Below are positions 32,554-41,502 of a DNA stretch of 64,000 nucleotides, one piece after another. Position 1 is the first letter of the stretch. The number at the start of each line of letters is the position of its first letter. Under the pieces are notes generated by a model. The model had not been told where the DNA came from. It ran no database searches and saw only the letters and a list, made by a program, of their open reading frames with translations. The stretch spans positions 1 to 64,000 of the forward strand of contig JADBKH010000001.1 in NCBI GenBank assembly GCA_014896485.1. Direction: 5' to 3'. The translations under genes were made by a program, and so were the position numbers. Source of the stretch: Bacillota bacterium (lineage in GTDB: Bacteria; Bacillota; Bacilli; Bu12).

Positions 32554-32819
32554 GCGAACAGACGGTTTTTGCGCTGTTGCGACAGACGATGATCACTGCT
32601 TTGACTGTGGGCGGACCGCTGCTGTTGGCGGCGCTGGCTGTGGGTTTGTTGGTCGGTCTCATCTTGGCCGTGACCCAGATCCAAGAGCCGACGCTCACCT
32701 TCCTGCCCAAGGCGATCGTGCTTGGGCTCGTCTTCATGTTGTTGGGGCCGATGCTCTTTCACCAGATGGAGGGCCTGTTGACCCATGTAATCGATCTGCT
32801 GCCCCAGGCGGCCCGGTGA
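32550..32819 (+). CDS. fliQ: Flagellar export gate protein FliQ
   Basis: 89 residues with two membrane spans and the family string ILAVTQIQEPTLTFLPKAIVLGL. It is a subunit of the FliP/Q/R channel. The ATG overlaps the fliP stop (ATGA), and fliR follows after 16 bases. Confidence 0.95.
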   Translation: MSEQTVFALLRQTMITALTVGGPLLLAALAVGLLVGLILAVTQIQEPTLTFLPKAIVLGLVFMLLGPMLFHQMEGLLTHVIDLLPQAAR

Positions 32820-32835
32820 GAGGAGGGAGAGAAGG

Positions 32836-33570
32836 GTGGTTCCGTTGACGGTGGCGCTCGGTGCGTTTGCACGGGTTTTTGCCGCGCTGTGGACCTTGCC
32901 GTTGCTCTCCCGCCGCGAGCTGCCGCAGCTGTGGCGGATCGGATTTGCAGCCCTGTTGGCCGGCATCCTCGCCGTGCAACAGGGAGATGCTGCGCAAGGA
33001 GCGGCTCCCAACCTGGTGGCCACCCTGCTGAGCGAGACGGCAGTAGGCCTGTATATGGGATTGTCCGGTGCCTTGGTCTTTTATGCCATCGAACTGGCCG
33101 GGGGGCTGATCGATTACCAGGCCGGCCTGGGGTTGGCTGTCAGTATTGCTCCAGATGAAGCAGCTCCGGGGGCGCCGTTTCGCCTTTTCTTTGTGGCGGT
33201 AGGCACGCTTACCTTCCTTTCAACAGGGGGTCTTCAGGAGATGGTGGCTGCTTTGCTGGGGTCGTTTGCAGTGGTTGGCGTTGGCCAGGGAACGCTCGGC
33301 AGCGGAGCAGTGGCCGCTCTGGTGCAGGACGGGACAAAGCTTTTTCTGGTGGGATTGACGATGGCACTGCCGTTTTCCGTGGTGCTGCTGCTGTGTGACA
33401 TCGGTTTTGGGATCATCGGGCGGGTGGTACCGCAGATCAACCTCTTGTCCGACAACATTCCGGTCAAGACGATGCTGGCGGCACTGCTGTTGGCCATCAC
33501 GTTGCCGGCTTTCGGTCGACTGTTGGCTCCGTGGATGCAAGCAGTGACGCAAGCGATCCAACATCTGTAA
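32836..33570 (+). CDS. fliR: Flagellar export gate protein FliR
   Basis: 244 residues, a polytopic membrane protein with FliR features (FARVFAALWTLPLLSRRELPQLWRIGFAALLAG, LIDYQAGLGLAVSIAP, GIIGRVVPQINLL). It completes the export channel and meets FlhB. GTG start at 32836 with AGGAGGGAGAGAAG upstream. flhB follows 23 bases after the stop. Confidence 0.94.
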   Translation: MVPLTVALGAFARVFAALWTLPLLSRRELPQLWRIGFAALLAGILAVQQGDAAQGAAPNLVATLLSETAVGLYMGLSGALVFYAIELAGGLIDYQAGLGLAVSIAPDEAAPGAPFRLFFVAVGTLTFLSTGGLQEMVAALLGSFAVVGVGQGTLGSGAVAALVQDGTKLFLVGLTMALPFSVVLLLCDIGFGIIGRVVPQINLLSDNIPVKTMLAALLLAITLPAFGRLLAPWMQAVTQAIQHL

Positions 33571-33593
33571 TCGCGGCGGAGGGGGGTGCGGTC

Positions 33594-34670
33594 ATGGCAG
33601 GGGATGCAGGGGGGCAGGAGAAGCGCTTTGCGCCGACTCCGCGCCGCTTGCAGAAAGCCCGTCAACAGGGACAGGTGGCGCGTTCGGCAGAGCTGGGACC
33701 GGCAGTGGCGCTGATCGCCGGGCTGACGGTGCTGGGCGTCGAGGCGCCAGCGATCGCGCAAGGCCTGGGGGAGAGCATGCGCCGCCTGTGGGTCCTGCTG
33801 CCCAATGTTGTGACGCAAAGCAACGCTTTCTCTGCAGCACGGTTTGGGGAAGCGCTGTTGCCGCTGGTTCTGCCGACAGCGATTGTGCTCTGCGTTCCTG
33901 CCTTGGCGGGTATGGCCACAGGGTTGGCCCAAACCCGGGGGTTGCTCTCTGGCCGTGCTTTGTTGCCCCAAGGATCACGTATCAATCCGGTGGCCAACCT
34001 CGGCCGGCTCTTTTCCCGGGAAGGGCTGATGCGCGGCTTTATCGCACTGCTGAAGCTGTTGTTGCTTTTGGGTCTGTTGGCACTGGTGCTCTATGGTGTG
34101 GTCCAAAGCGTGTTGGCGGTAGTCGGCGCGCCGCCCCAGCGTTTCTTGCCCTTCTTTGGGACACACTTGCGCACGGCCGCTTTAGCGATGGGCGGCACCT
34201 ACCTGGGCATTGGCGTCTTGGATTATGTACTGCAGCGCAACCGTTTCATGCGCCAATTGCGGATGAGTGCGCAGGAGATGAAGGAGGAACTGAAAGAAGA
34301 GGAGGGCGATCCACTGTTGCGGCGGCACCGGCGGATGCGCCAGCAGGAGTTGGCGCGCCTTCGGGCGATTGCAGGAGTCGCGAAGGCCAATGTTGTCGTG
34401 ACCAATCCGACCCATGTGGCGGTAGCGTTACGCTATCGCCCGCAAGAAGGAGATCAGGTGCCGACTGTAACGGCCGTCGGTATCGATGCGGTCGCTCTGG
34501 CGATGCGCGCAGCGGCACGGCAGCAGGGGCTGCCTGTGGTGCAGAACCCGCCGCTGGCGCGTGCGCTCTATCGGGATGTGCGGGTTGGCCGTGCGATTCC
34601 GCCCAAATTTTTTGCGGCTGTGGCGCACGTGATGGCGCTGGTGATGCGCCTGCAGGGAGGGCAGCGATGA
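33594..34670 (+). CDS. flhB: Flagellar export switch protein FlhB
   Basis: 358 residues: four membrane spans, a charged linker (MSAQEMKEELKEEEGDP) and a cytosolic domain with the self-cleavage site NPTH at 271-274. After hook completion FliK and FlhB change export specificity. The ATG at 33594 follows GGAGGGGGG. The stop overlaps flhA as ATGA. Confidence 0.96.
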   Translation: MAGDAGGQEKRFAPTPRRLQKARQQGQVARSAELGPAVALIAGLTVLGVEAPAIAQGLGESMRRLWVLLPNVVTQSNAFSAARFGEALLPLVLPTAIVLCVPALAGMATGLAQTRGLLSGRALLPQGSRINPVANLGRLFSREGLMRGFIALLKLLLLLGLLALVLYGVVQSVLAVVGAPPQRFLPFFGTHLRTAALAMGGTYLGIGVLDYVLQRNRFMRQLRMSAQEMKEELKEEEGDPLLRRHRRMRQQELARLRAIAGVAKANVVVTNPTHVAVALRYRPQEGDQVPTVTAVGIDAVALAMRAAARQQGLPVVQNPPLARALYRDVRVGRAIPPKFFAAVAHVMALVMRLQGGQR

Positions 34671-36748
34671 ACCCAGGACGGATGGCCAATTTCGGTGTGA
34701 TGCTGCTGGCGATCGGCGTCGTCTTCATGATGGTGCAGCCCTTGCCGCCCGTCGCCATGGATGTGCTCTTGCTGGCCAATCTCAGCTTCGCCCTGATCGT
34801 CCTTATCACGGTCATTTCGACGCGGGAGCCCTTGCAGTTTTCAACCTTTCCTACAGTGCTCCTTTTGGCAACCATTTTTCGCATTGCGTTGAATGTCTCG
34901 ACCACCCGCCTCATTTTGACCACGGGCAATCCCGGTTCGGTGGTCGAGGCCTTCGGTTCATCTGTCATCCGGGGCAACGCCGTTGTCGGTTTCGTCCTCT
35001 TCCTCATTCTTTTCGTCGTGCAGTTCATCGTGATCACCCGTGGAGCCGAGCGGGTTTCCGAGGTGGCTGCGCGGTTTACGCTCGATGCGATGCCCGGCAA
35101 GCAGATGGCGATCGACGCCGATCTCAACAGCGGACTGCTCACCCAGGAACAGGCGAAAGCCCGTCGCGAGGAGATTCAGCGCGAGGCCGATTTTTACGGA
35201 GCCATGGATGGGACCTCCAAGTTTGTCCGTGGAGATGCCATCGCGGCCATCATCATCTTTGCAGTCAACATCATTGCGGGTTTGCTCAGCGGACTTTTGT
35301 TGCAACACCTTTCCTTCGGACAGGCCCTCTCCCGCTACACCTTGCTCTCTGTCGGGGATGGCCTGGTCACTCAGATTCCGGCGCTGTTGCTCTCGACGGC
35401 AACCGCGGTGATCGTTACCCGACAGTCCCAACAAAACGAGTTGGGCATGGCCATCTTTGGACAGTTGTTGGGGCGGCCTCAGTTGCTGTGGATTGTGGCA
35501 GGGGTCATTGGCCTGCTCGGGCTGACCACACCGGTCAACAAAGGGGTTGCGCTGCCGGTTGCATTGCTGTTGGCCGCTTTCGCCTGGTGGCAGAAAAATC
35601 GGCAAAAAACCCCGGACACTGCGTCTGTTCAGCCGACAGCTGTGCCTTCCCTTGCCCCGGAGCGTCCGGAGGAGCTGGCCCAGCGCGTGACGGCAGAGCC
35701 GTTGGCACTGGCTTTTGGGGTAGGACTGCTGCCCCTCTTTGATCCCCAGCATGGGGGCAATCTACTCGAGCGCATCACGCTGATCCGCCGTCAGTTGGCC
35801 GATGAATTGGGGGCTGTCTTGCCGGTGATGCGGGTGCATGATGATCTGGCCCTGCCGCCGTTGCGCTATTGTCTGTCGATTTACGGGGCGATCGTGGCAG
35901 AAGGCGAAGTCTACCCCGATCGGCTCATGGCGATTGGAAACGCCGCAGCGCAGCAGACGGTGACCGGCATCTCCGCAGTCGATCCGACCTTTGGGTTGCC
36001 GGTGATCTGGATTTTACCGGAGCAGAAGGGGCAGGCCGAGCAGGTGGGGCTTACGGTGATCGACGCTGCAGGGGTGATCGCGACACATCTGCAGGAGACG
36101 TTGCGACAGCACGCGTGGGAGCTGCTACGCCGTGAAGAGACGCGGACCCTGTTGGACGCGGTGGCCAAGGAACATCCTGCTGTCGTCGACGAACTGGTCC
36201 CCAATCTGCTCACGTTGGGTCAGGTCCAGCAGGTCCTGCAAAATCTCTTGCGTGAACAGGTACCGATCCGCAGTCTGCCGCTCATCTTGGAGGCGCTGGC
36301 GGATGCAGCCCCCCAAGAAAAGCGCATTCCAGCTTTGACCGAGCGGGCACGTAAGGCGTTGCGACGTGTTCTCAACCAACAGGTTGTCCAGGACGGAAAG
36401 CTGTGCGCGATACTTTTGGCACCTGCCGACGAGATGCAGTGGGTAGAACGGATCCGCGAGGAAGAAGGGGAGCCGATCTTGCAGGTCGATCCCCTTCAGC
36501 TGCAACGGGTCCTACAGGAGACAGCGATGCACAAGGAGTCCCTGGAGACACAGGGGAAAAGACCGGTTTTTCTCTGCCAACCGGCGTTGCGTTTTGCCCT
36601 TGCGCGACTCTTCGAGCGGGCGGCCTTGCGTCTTGCTGTCCTCTCCTACCAGGAGCTGGAGCCGAATGTCCAGGTGGAACGTGCTGCGGTCATCACGTTA
36701 CAGGGCAGTAGCGAGCAGCAGGTCGGAGAGGCTGCACAGACCGCCTGA
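34667..36748 (+). CDS. flhA: Flagellar export gate protein FlhA
   Basis: 693 residues: eight membrane spans in the first half, the FHIPEP-family loop (VSEVAARFTLDAMPGKQMAIDADLN, then RREEIQREADFYGAMDGTSKFVRGDAIA) and a cytosolic chaperone-docking domain. It forms the nonameric export ring and uses the proton gradient. The start is the ATG overlapping flhB. The same frame reads open about 290 codons upstream through flhB, but only as a shadow. flhF and flhG, usual next genes, are absent; fliA follows. Confidence 0.96.
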   Translation: MNPGRMANFGVMLLAIGVVFMMVQPLPPVAMDVLLLANLSFALIVLITVISTREPLQFSTFPTVLLLATIFRIALNVSTTRLILTTGNPGSVVEAFGSSVIRGNAVVGFVLFLILFVVQFIVITRGAERVSEVAARFTLDAMPGKQMAIDADLNSGLLTQEQAKARREEIQREADFYGAMDGTSKFVRGDAIAAIIIFAVNIIAGLLSGLLLQHLSFGQALSRYTLLSVGDGLVTQIPALLLSTATAVIVTRQSQQNELGMAIFGQLLGRPQLLWIVAGVIGLLGLTTPVNKGVALPVALLLAAFAWWQKNRQKTPDTASVQPTAVPSLAPERPEELAQRVTAEPLALAFGVGLLPLFDPQHGGNLLERITLIRRQLADELGAVLPVMRVHDDLALPPLRYCLSIYGAIVAEGEVYPDRLMAIGNAAAQQTVTGISAVDPTFGLPVIWILPEQKGQAEQVGLTVIDAAGVIATHLQETLRQHAWELLRREETRTLLDAVAKEHPAVVDELVPNLLTLGQVQQVLQNLLREQVPIRSLPLILEALADAAPQEKRIPALTERARKALRRVLNQQVVQDGKLCAILLAPADEMQWVERIREEEGEPILQVDPLQLQRVLQETAMHKESLETQGKRPVFLCQPALRFALARLFERAALRLAVLSYQELEPNVQVERAAVITLQGSSEQQVGEAAQTA

Positions 36749-36808
36749 CGTGCTACAGGAGCGCCAGAGGCAGGGGCAATGGTGGGGTGAGGAGGCGTTG
36801 GAGGCATC

Positions 36809-37528
36809 GTGCATGAGTTGCAGCGGGCAGTGGCGGCCTATCAACGCGGTGCAGGGGCAGCTGCATCGGAAGCGACGACCGTCTCCCTGATTCCTAAACT
36901 TCGCCGACTTGTGCAACACATGCGGGACCTGGCTCCCCCTGAAGTCGACGAAGAGGATCTGCTGATGGCAGGGGTTGAGGCTGTGGTTGCCTTTACCAAC
37001 CAGCATCCTCAACAGACGGATGTACCCCTGCTGATGCGGGTGGCACGTTCCGCCATCATCGATGAGATTCGACGCACTGCCCGGATGCCGCATGCCTTGT
37101 ATCGAAAACAGCAGCAGATCCGACGCGCCCTGGACCAGCTTGGGCCGCAGGCTTCTGAAGAAGAGCTGGCCAAGGCATTGCACATTTCTGTCGCCACCTT
37201 GCGCGAGTGGGAGGAGGCGTGCAGCGCCTATACCTACAGCGTGCCTGCAGACGGGTCGCAAGAGGAGGCAGCGGCGACGGCGGTGATCGATCCGCAGCGG
37301 GGACCCGATGAATGGGTGGATTACCAGGAAGAGACCGCTTCTCTGGCAGAAGCAGTGGCACGGCTGCCCGAGCGTGAACAACTCGTACTGGCACTTTTCT
37401 ATCAGGAAGAGCTGACCATGGGGGAGATTGCGCAGCTGCTTACTGTCAGCAAACCGCGCGTCTCCCAACTCCATGCCCAGGCCATTGCAAGATTGCGCGC
37501 ACAGCTGACAAAGGAGGCAGACGGATGA
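36809..37528 (+). CDS. fliA: Flagellar sigma factor FliA (SigD, sigma-28)
   Basis: 239 residues. Region 2 is recognisable but divergent (VDEEDLLMAGVEAVVAFTNQHPQQ...LLMRVARSAIIDEIRRTARMPHAL), region 3 follows, and region 4 is clear (LPEREQLVLALFYQEELTMGEIAQLLTVSKPRVSQLHAQAIARLRAQL). It directs RNA polymerase to late flagellar and chemotaxis promoters and is held by FlgM. GTG start at 36809 with GGAGG close upstream. It overlaps the next rod gene by four bases (ATGA). Confidence 0.92.
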   Translation: MHELQRAVAAYQRGAGAAASEATTVSLIPKLRRLVQHMRDLAPPEVDEEDLLMAGVEAVVAFTNQHPQQTDVPLLMRVARSAIIDEIRRTARMPHALYRKQQQIRRALDQLGPQASEEELAKALHISVATLREWEEACSAYTYSVPADGSQEEAAATAVIDPQRGPDEWVDYQEETASLAEAVARLPEREQLVLALFYQEELTMGEIAQLLTVSKPRVSQLHAQAIARLRAQLTKEADG

Positions 37529-38298
37529 TACGCGGCATGGATACCAGCGCATCTGCGCTGATCGCCTTGGGGAGGGAGCAGGAGACGTTGGCCCGTTCCG
37601 CCACCAACGTGTCGACGCCGGGTTTTCTTGCCCTTTGGCCGGAGAGAGAGGCAGCACCCCAACAAGCGTTGCGTGGGGTGAGCGTACAGGGGAATGCAAC
37701 GCTCGTCTCGTTGGCAGCGGCCGGAGCGTTGGCAACGGGGGTTCGTCTGGTCGGTACTGCGCTCGATCTCGCCCCCTGCCCGCTTGTGCCGGCCCCGGCC
37801 GGCCTGGATCTGGCGGTAGCCCCCCTGGAAGGCGCTTTTTTGGCTGTTCGCCAACCGGATGGTACGACCGCGTATACCCGGGACGGCGGCTTTCTGCGCG
37901 CTCCAAATGGTACGCTGATCGCCCCAGATGGCGCGCAACTGTTGGGGGTCAATGGCCAACCGCTGGTTGTACCCCAGGGGCCCTTGCAGGTACGCAGCGA
38001 TGGCAGTCTATGGGGAGCCGATGGGAGAGCGGTTGGTCAGTTGCTGCTGATGCTTCCGCAGGACGGCCAACGGCTGGTGCCTGTCGGCAATGCCCGTTTT
38101 CTCGATCCTGCTGTCACCATGCGACAGGTGGCAGGTGGACGGGTGGCGCCCGGCTTTTTGATGGGATCCAACGTTTCGCTCGATGGTCTGCTGATCCAGG
38201 AATTGGAAGCGCAACAACGCTACAATGCCAATGTGGCCTTGCTTCAGCTGCAAGATCAAGGAATGCAGCAGCTGCTCGGTGAAATTCGACTGGCCTAG
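37525..38298 (+). CDS. FlgF/FlgG-type flagellar rod protein, first copy
   Basis: 257 residues. A degenerate axial N-terminus (MIRGMDTSASALIALGREQETLARSATNVSTPGF) is followed by the FlgG-like middle (FLAVRQPDGTTAYTRDGGFLRAPNGTLI) and the C-terminal LLIQELEAQQRYNANVALLQLQDQG. It corresponds to FlhO/FlhP, the distal rod genes of B. subtilis. AAAGGAGG stands before the ATG, which overlaps the fliA stop. Which of the pair is FlgF and which is FlgG is not certain. Confidence 0.82.
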   Translation: MIRGMDTSASALIALGREQETLARSATNVSTPGFLALWPEREAAPQQALRGVSVQGNATLVSLAAAGALATGVRLVGTALDLAPCPLVPAPAGLDLAVAPLEGAFLAVRQPDGTTAYTRDGGFLRAPNGTLIAPDGAQLLGVNGQPLVVPQGPLQVRSDGSLWGADGRAVGQLLLMLPQDGQRLVPVGNARFLDPAVTMRQVAGGRVAPGFLMGSNVSLDGLLIQELEAQQRYNANVALLQLQDQGMQQLLGEIRLA

Positions 38299-38361
38299 TG
38301 ATCCCTTGCGTCCGGTTGCATTGGTGTTGCGACCGTGCCTTTTATCTGAAGGAGGGAGAAT

Positions 38362-39117
38362 GTGAACCTGAGTGTGCTGGATCTCAGTTTGAGCGGGTTG
38401 CGCGCCATAGGCCGCCAGATGGACGGCTACGCGGGCAACATCGCCCATGCGACCGATGCCGGGTATCTTCCCCAGGTGGTGCAGACAGGAGAGGCGCTTG
38501 CGCAGGCTGCGGATGCTCCAACGGACGTCGGAGCACGTCCTGGCGTCTGGTCGGGGGGCGCAACTACCCAGGTCTGGCTGGGGGGAGCCGGTCAGACCAT
38601 TGCCGGGCTAGCGGAAGATGTGGCAGCGGGAGATGGCCTCTTTCTGGCCGTGCTGCACAATGGGCAGCCCCGCTACGTCAACTGGGTGCATCTGACGCTC
38701 GATGCAGCGGGGCAAGTGACCGATGGGCGGGGAAACCTTATACTTGATGCGAATGGCCAACCGTTTCCGCCGCTGCGTGGGGCGCAGGCATTGCAGGTGA
38801 CGGCTGACGGGCAGTTGGTGGTGCAGACAGCGATGGGACGCCAGACGTTGGGCACCCTTTCTGTCGGTCGCTTCGCACAGCCGGCGGCGTTGGCAGCTGC
38901 CGGCGAAGGAACATATGCGGCGACCCCGGCTTCGGGTCCTTTCATAGGGATGGCAGCTGCGGGCAATCTCTTGCCGGGGATGCAGCGGCTTTCTGGCGTG
39001 GCATTGGGCGATGCGTTGAGCGGCTTGATGATCGCTCAGGCGGCCTATCAAGCCAACGCGGCTGTGCTGGATGGCAGCAATCGCATGTTGGCGCGTCTGA
39101 ACCAGACCGTCTCGTAG
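38362..39117 (+). CDS. FlgF/FlgG-type flagellar rod protein, second copy
   Basis: 251 residues with a rod N-terminus (LSLSGLRAIGRQMDGYAGNIAHATDAGY), a middle with GDGLFLAVLHNGQPRYVNW and DGRGNLILDANGQPFPPL, and the C-terminal GLMIAQAAYQANAAVLDGSNRML. It is a distal rod subunit paired with the gene upstream. The GTG at 38362 has AAGGAGGGAGA upstream. A perfect 16-base palindrome follows the stop, before motA. Confidence 0.82.
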   Translation: MNLSVLDLSLSGLRAIGRQMDGYAGNIAHATDAGYLPQVVQTGEALAQAADAPTDVGARPGVWSGGATTQVWLGGAGQTIAGLAEDVAAGDGLFLAVLHNGQPRYVNWVHLTLDAAGQVTDGRGNLILDANGQPFPPLRGAQALQVTADGQLVVQTAMGRQTLGTLSVGRFAQPAALAAAGEGTYAATPASGPFIGMAAAGNLLPGMQRLSGVALGDALSGLMIAQAAYQANAAVLDGSNRMLARLNQTVS

Positions 39118-39123
39118 TCGTTG

Positions 39124-39139
39124 CCGCAAACGTTTGCGG
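39124..39139. repeat. Perfect 16-base palindrome before motA
   Basis: CCGCAAACGTTTGCGG, between the rod gene stop (39117) and the motA start (39156). It could act as an operator or as an RNA stem. No T-run follows, so a terminator is unlikely. Confidence 0.6.
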
Positions 39140-39155
39140 AAGGGGAGTCTCCGCT

Positions 39156-39986
39156 GTGGAAATCGCCACGCTATTCGGGCTCGTGTTGGGCATCGGCGCG
39201 CTGATCGGCAGCATGCTCATCGAACACAACAATGTGACTGCGCTGATCAATCTGGCAGCCATCGTCCTCGTGATTGGCGGTACGCTGGGCGCGACAGCGA
39301 CCGGTGTTCCCTTGCGCCAATTGCGCAAATTGCCCAAACTCTTGCTGCTCACCTTTCGCCCGCCCGCCTTCCATGCGGAAGAAATCGTAGAGCAGGTCCG
39401 CGAGTTGGCGGACCGGGCGCGTCGGGACGGCCTTTTGGCGCTGGATGATTCCCTGGACGAGCTGAGCGATCCTTTTCTCAAGATGGGCATGCAGATGGTC
39501 GTCGATGGGACCGATCCGGGCTTGATCCGTGACGTAATGGAAAGCGAGCTGCAATCCATCGCGGAGCGTCATGAGAATGGTGCGGCCATGTTTGAAGCGG
39601 CAGGTGGCTACGCGCCGACCATGGGCATCATGGGTACGGTCGTCGGGCTGATCTCTGTCTTGGGCAATATCAGCGATGTAACCCGGTTGGCTTCTTCGGT
39701 GGCGACGGCCTTTGTGGCAACCCTGTGGGGGGTGGCGACGGCCAATTTCCTCTGGTTACCCCTGGCGACCAAGTTGCGCAATTTGCATGGCGAGGAAGAA
39801 GCGGTCCGGGAGATGGAGATTGAGGCCGTCCTTTCGATCCAAGCAGGGGACAATCCTCGGGTGATCGAGCAGAAATTGCTGACTTTTCTCTCTTCTGAGC
39901 AACGGGCGCGTTATATACAGTTGCAGGAAAAAAGTCGTACAGCCCCGGCGGAACCATTGCAGCAGGAGAGAAGGGGGAGTGCATGA
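39156..39986 (+). CDS. motA: Flagellar stator protein MotA
   Basis: 276 residues with four membrane spans. The proton-channel segment GGYAPTMGIMGTVVGLISVL has the conserved prolines, and the cytosolic loop carries charged residues (ELADRARRDGLLALDD, SIAERHENGAAMFEAAG) that push on FliG. GTG start at 39156 with AAGGGGAG upstream. It overlaps motB as ATGA. Confidence 0.95.
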   Translation: MEIATLFGLVLGIGALIGSMLIEHNNVTALINLAAIVLVIGGTLGATATGVPLRQLRKLPKLLLLTFRPPAFHAEEIVEQVRELADRARRDGLLALDDSLDELSDPFLKMGMQMVVDGTDPGLIRDVMESELQSIAERHENGAAMFEAAGGYAPTMGIMGTVVGLISVLGNISDVTRLASSVATAFVATLWGVATANFLWLPLATKLRNLHGEEEAVREMEIEAVLSIQAGDNPRVIEQKLLTFLSSEQRARYIQLQEKSRTAPAEPLQQERRGSA

Positions 39987-40804
39987 GCCGTCCATCATTG
40001 CTCCTGCGTCGATTTGGAGGGTCTGGTGGCAGGGGGGCACCCCGAAAGAAGAGTGAAAATGCGGGCGGGCTGCGCTGGATGCTCACCTACGCCGATATGA
40101 TCACGCTGTTGCTGGTTTTTTTTATTATCCTTTACGCCCTGTCAAATCTCAACAGCCAAAAGTACGAGCAACTCTATCGCCAATTGCACAGCATTTTTGC
40201 CGGCGAGGCTGTCTTTTTCAACGGCCCGGTGAGCACGATCCAGCAGTCCCAGGGCCCATCGGAAACCCTTACCTCCCTTACGCCGCAGTCCCTTCAGCAA
40301 GCCCTTACGCAAGCGATGCCTGCCACTGCTGCACCGCCGGAAAATGCCGCGTTGCAGCAAGCAGCCAACCAAATCGAACAGTACCTGACCGTGCACCATC
40401 TCAATGGAGAGGCGCAGGTGACGCAAACCAGTCGAGGCGTCCGGATCACGTTGGGGGAGGCGCTGCTCTTTCCCCTAGGCAGTGCCGATCTCACCCCGGA
40501 GGGAGAGACGCTGTTGCGGAATCTGGCCCCCATCTTAAAGGAAGTTCCGAATTTGATTTCGGTGGAGGGCTATACCGATGATATTCCCATCGGGCCGACG
40601 AGTCCCTACCGGAGCAATTGGGAGCTTTCGGCAGCGCGCGCACTGACGGTCTTGCATGTGTTGACCACTTTTGGGGTCGATCCGGCCCGACTTTCAGAGA
40701 CGGGCTACGGTGAACAACGCCCGCTGTATCCCAATGACACCCCGCAACATCGTCAGCAGAACCGACGTGTCGACTTGGTGTTGCTGCTGCCAGGACAGCA
40801 CTGA
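39983..40804 (+). CDS. motB: Flagellar stator protein MotB
   Basis: 273 residues: a single span after RWMLTYADMITLLLVFF, in which Asp38 is the proton-carrying residue, a plug/linker rich in Gln, and a C-terminal OmpA-like peptidoglycan-binding domain (VEGYTDDIPIG...NWELSAARALTVLHVL...RRVDLVLL). It anchors the stator to the wall. The ion (proton or sodium) cannot be decided from sequence alone, though the residues look MotB-like. Confidence 0.95.
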   Translation: MSRPSLLLRRFGGSGGRGAPRKKSENAGGLRWMLTYADMITLLLVFFIILYALSNLNSQKYEQLYRQLHSIFAGEAVFFNGPVSTIQQSQGPSETLTSLTPQSLQQALTQAMPATAAPPENAALQQAANQIEQYLTVHHLNGEAQVTQTSRGVRITLGEALLFPLGSADLTPEGETLLRNLAPILKEVPNLISVEGYTDDIPIGPTSPYRSNWELSAARALTVLHVLTTFGVDPARLSETGYGEQRPLYPNDTPQHRQQNRRVDLVLLLPGQH

Positions 40805-40830
40805 GCTGTTCATGTCTGTATGAGGAGGGG

Positions 40831-41490
40831 ATGGCCGTGCCGCCGAGAATGTGGCCAACGGAGTTAACCCTGGTTTCCGGCCAACACATCCGTGGGATGC
40901 TCTTTTTGCCAGGGGAACCGGATGGCAAGCAATGGCCAAAAGAAGCGGTGCGCTTTGTCGCAGATGTGCGCGACAGGGAACCGCTCGAGGCGATCGGGGA
41001 CAGGGGACCACTTCCCCGAATTCGTGGGGAGGTGCTAACCAGCGGGGGACGGGTGGGCTTTCTGGGGCGGGTGACCTACTGGTCTGCTGCGGAGCCTCTC
41101 TTGTTTCTGCAACTGGAAACGCTCCAGGAAGCGGTGCCCGTGCAGCGGCGGGGCTTTTTTCGCGTGCCTTTCCGTCTTCCCGTAGAGGTGCAGTTGCCAG
41201 ACGGTCAGGTGATTTCAGCCAAGACGCAAGACCTTTCCGGAAGTGGGATCTGTCTGCACTTCCGACAGCTATCGGCTTCCCTTGTGCCTGGGAGCACGGT
41301 ACAGCTCGCCTTTTGGCTGGAAGGATTTGAGATACGGACACCTGCTCGGGTGGTGTGGCGCCGCGACAAAGAGGGGGCTGTCACGGCAGGTCTGCAGTTT
41401 GAAGGGCTGCGTAGCACGCTGCAGGATCGCATCATCCATTTTTTGTTTCGGATCAGCCGCTCGTCTGAAAGAAGACTGCGTTCCAACTAG
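40831..41490 (+). CDS. PilZ-domain cyclic di-GMP receptor (YcgR/YpfA type)
   Basis: 219 residues: an N-terminal YcgR-N-like domain and a C-terminal PilZ domain with VQRRGFFRV (RxxxR type) and DLSGSGI (DxSxxG), the two parts that clamp cyclic di-GMP. It follows motB, so it probably acts as a brake on the stator or switch, as YcgR and YpfA do. The start may be ATG 40831 or GTG 40837; GGAGG lies only two bases from the ATG but eight from the GTG. Confidence 0.88.
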   Translation: MAVPPRMWPTELTLVSGQHIRGMLFLPGEPDGKQWPKEAVRFVADVRDREPLEAIGDRGPLPRIRGEVLTSGGRVGFLGRVTYWSAAEPLLFLQLETLQEAVPVQRRGFFRVPFRLPVEVQLPDGQVISAKTQDLSGSGICLHFRQLSASLVPGSTVQLAFWLEGFEIRTPARVVWRRDKEGAVTAGLQFEGLRSTLQDRIIHFLFRISRSSERRLRSN

Positions 41491-41502
41491 GAGGCGAGAA
41501 CG

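Noticed and set aside
33788-34666. Open frame running upstream of flhA through flhB, giving an apparent 986-residue protein
   Set aside because: The extra 293 residues are an out-of-frame reading of flhB with skewed composition; FlhA homology begins at the ATG at 34667.
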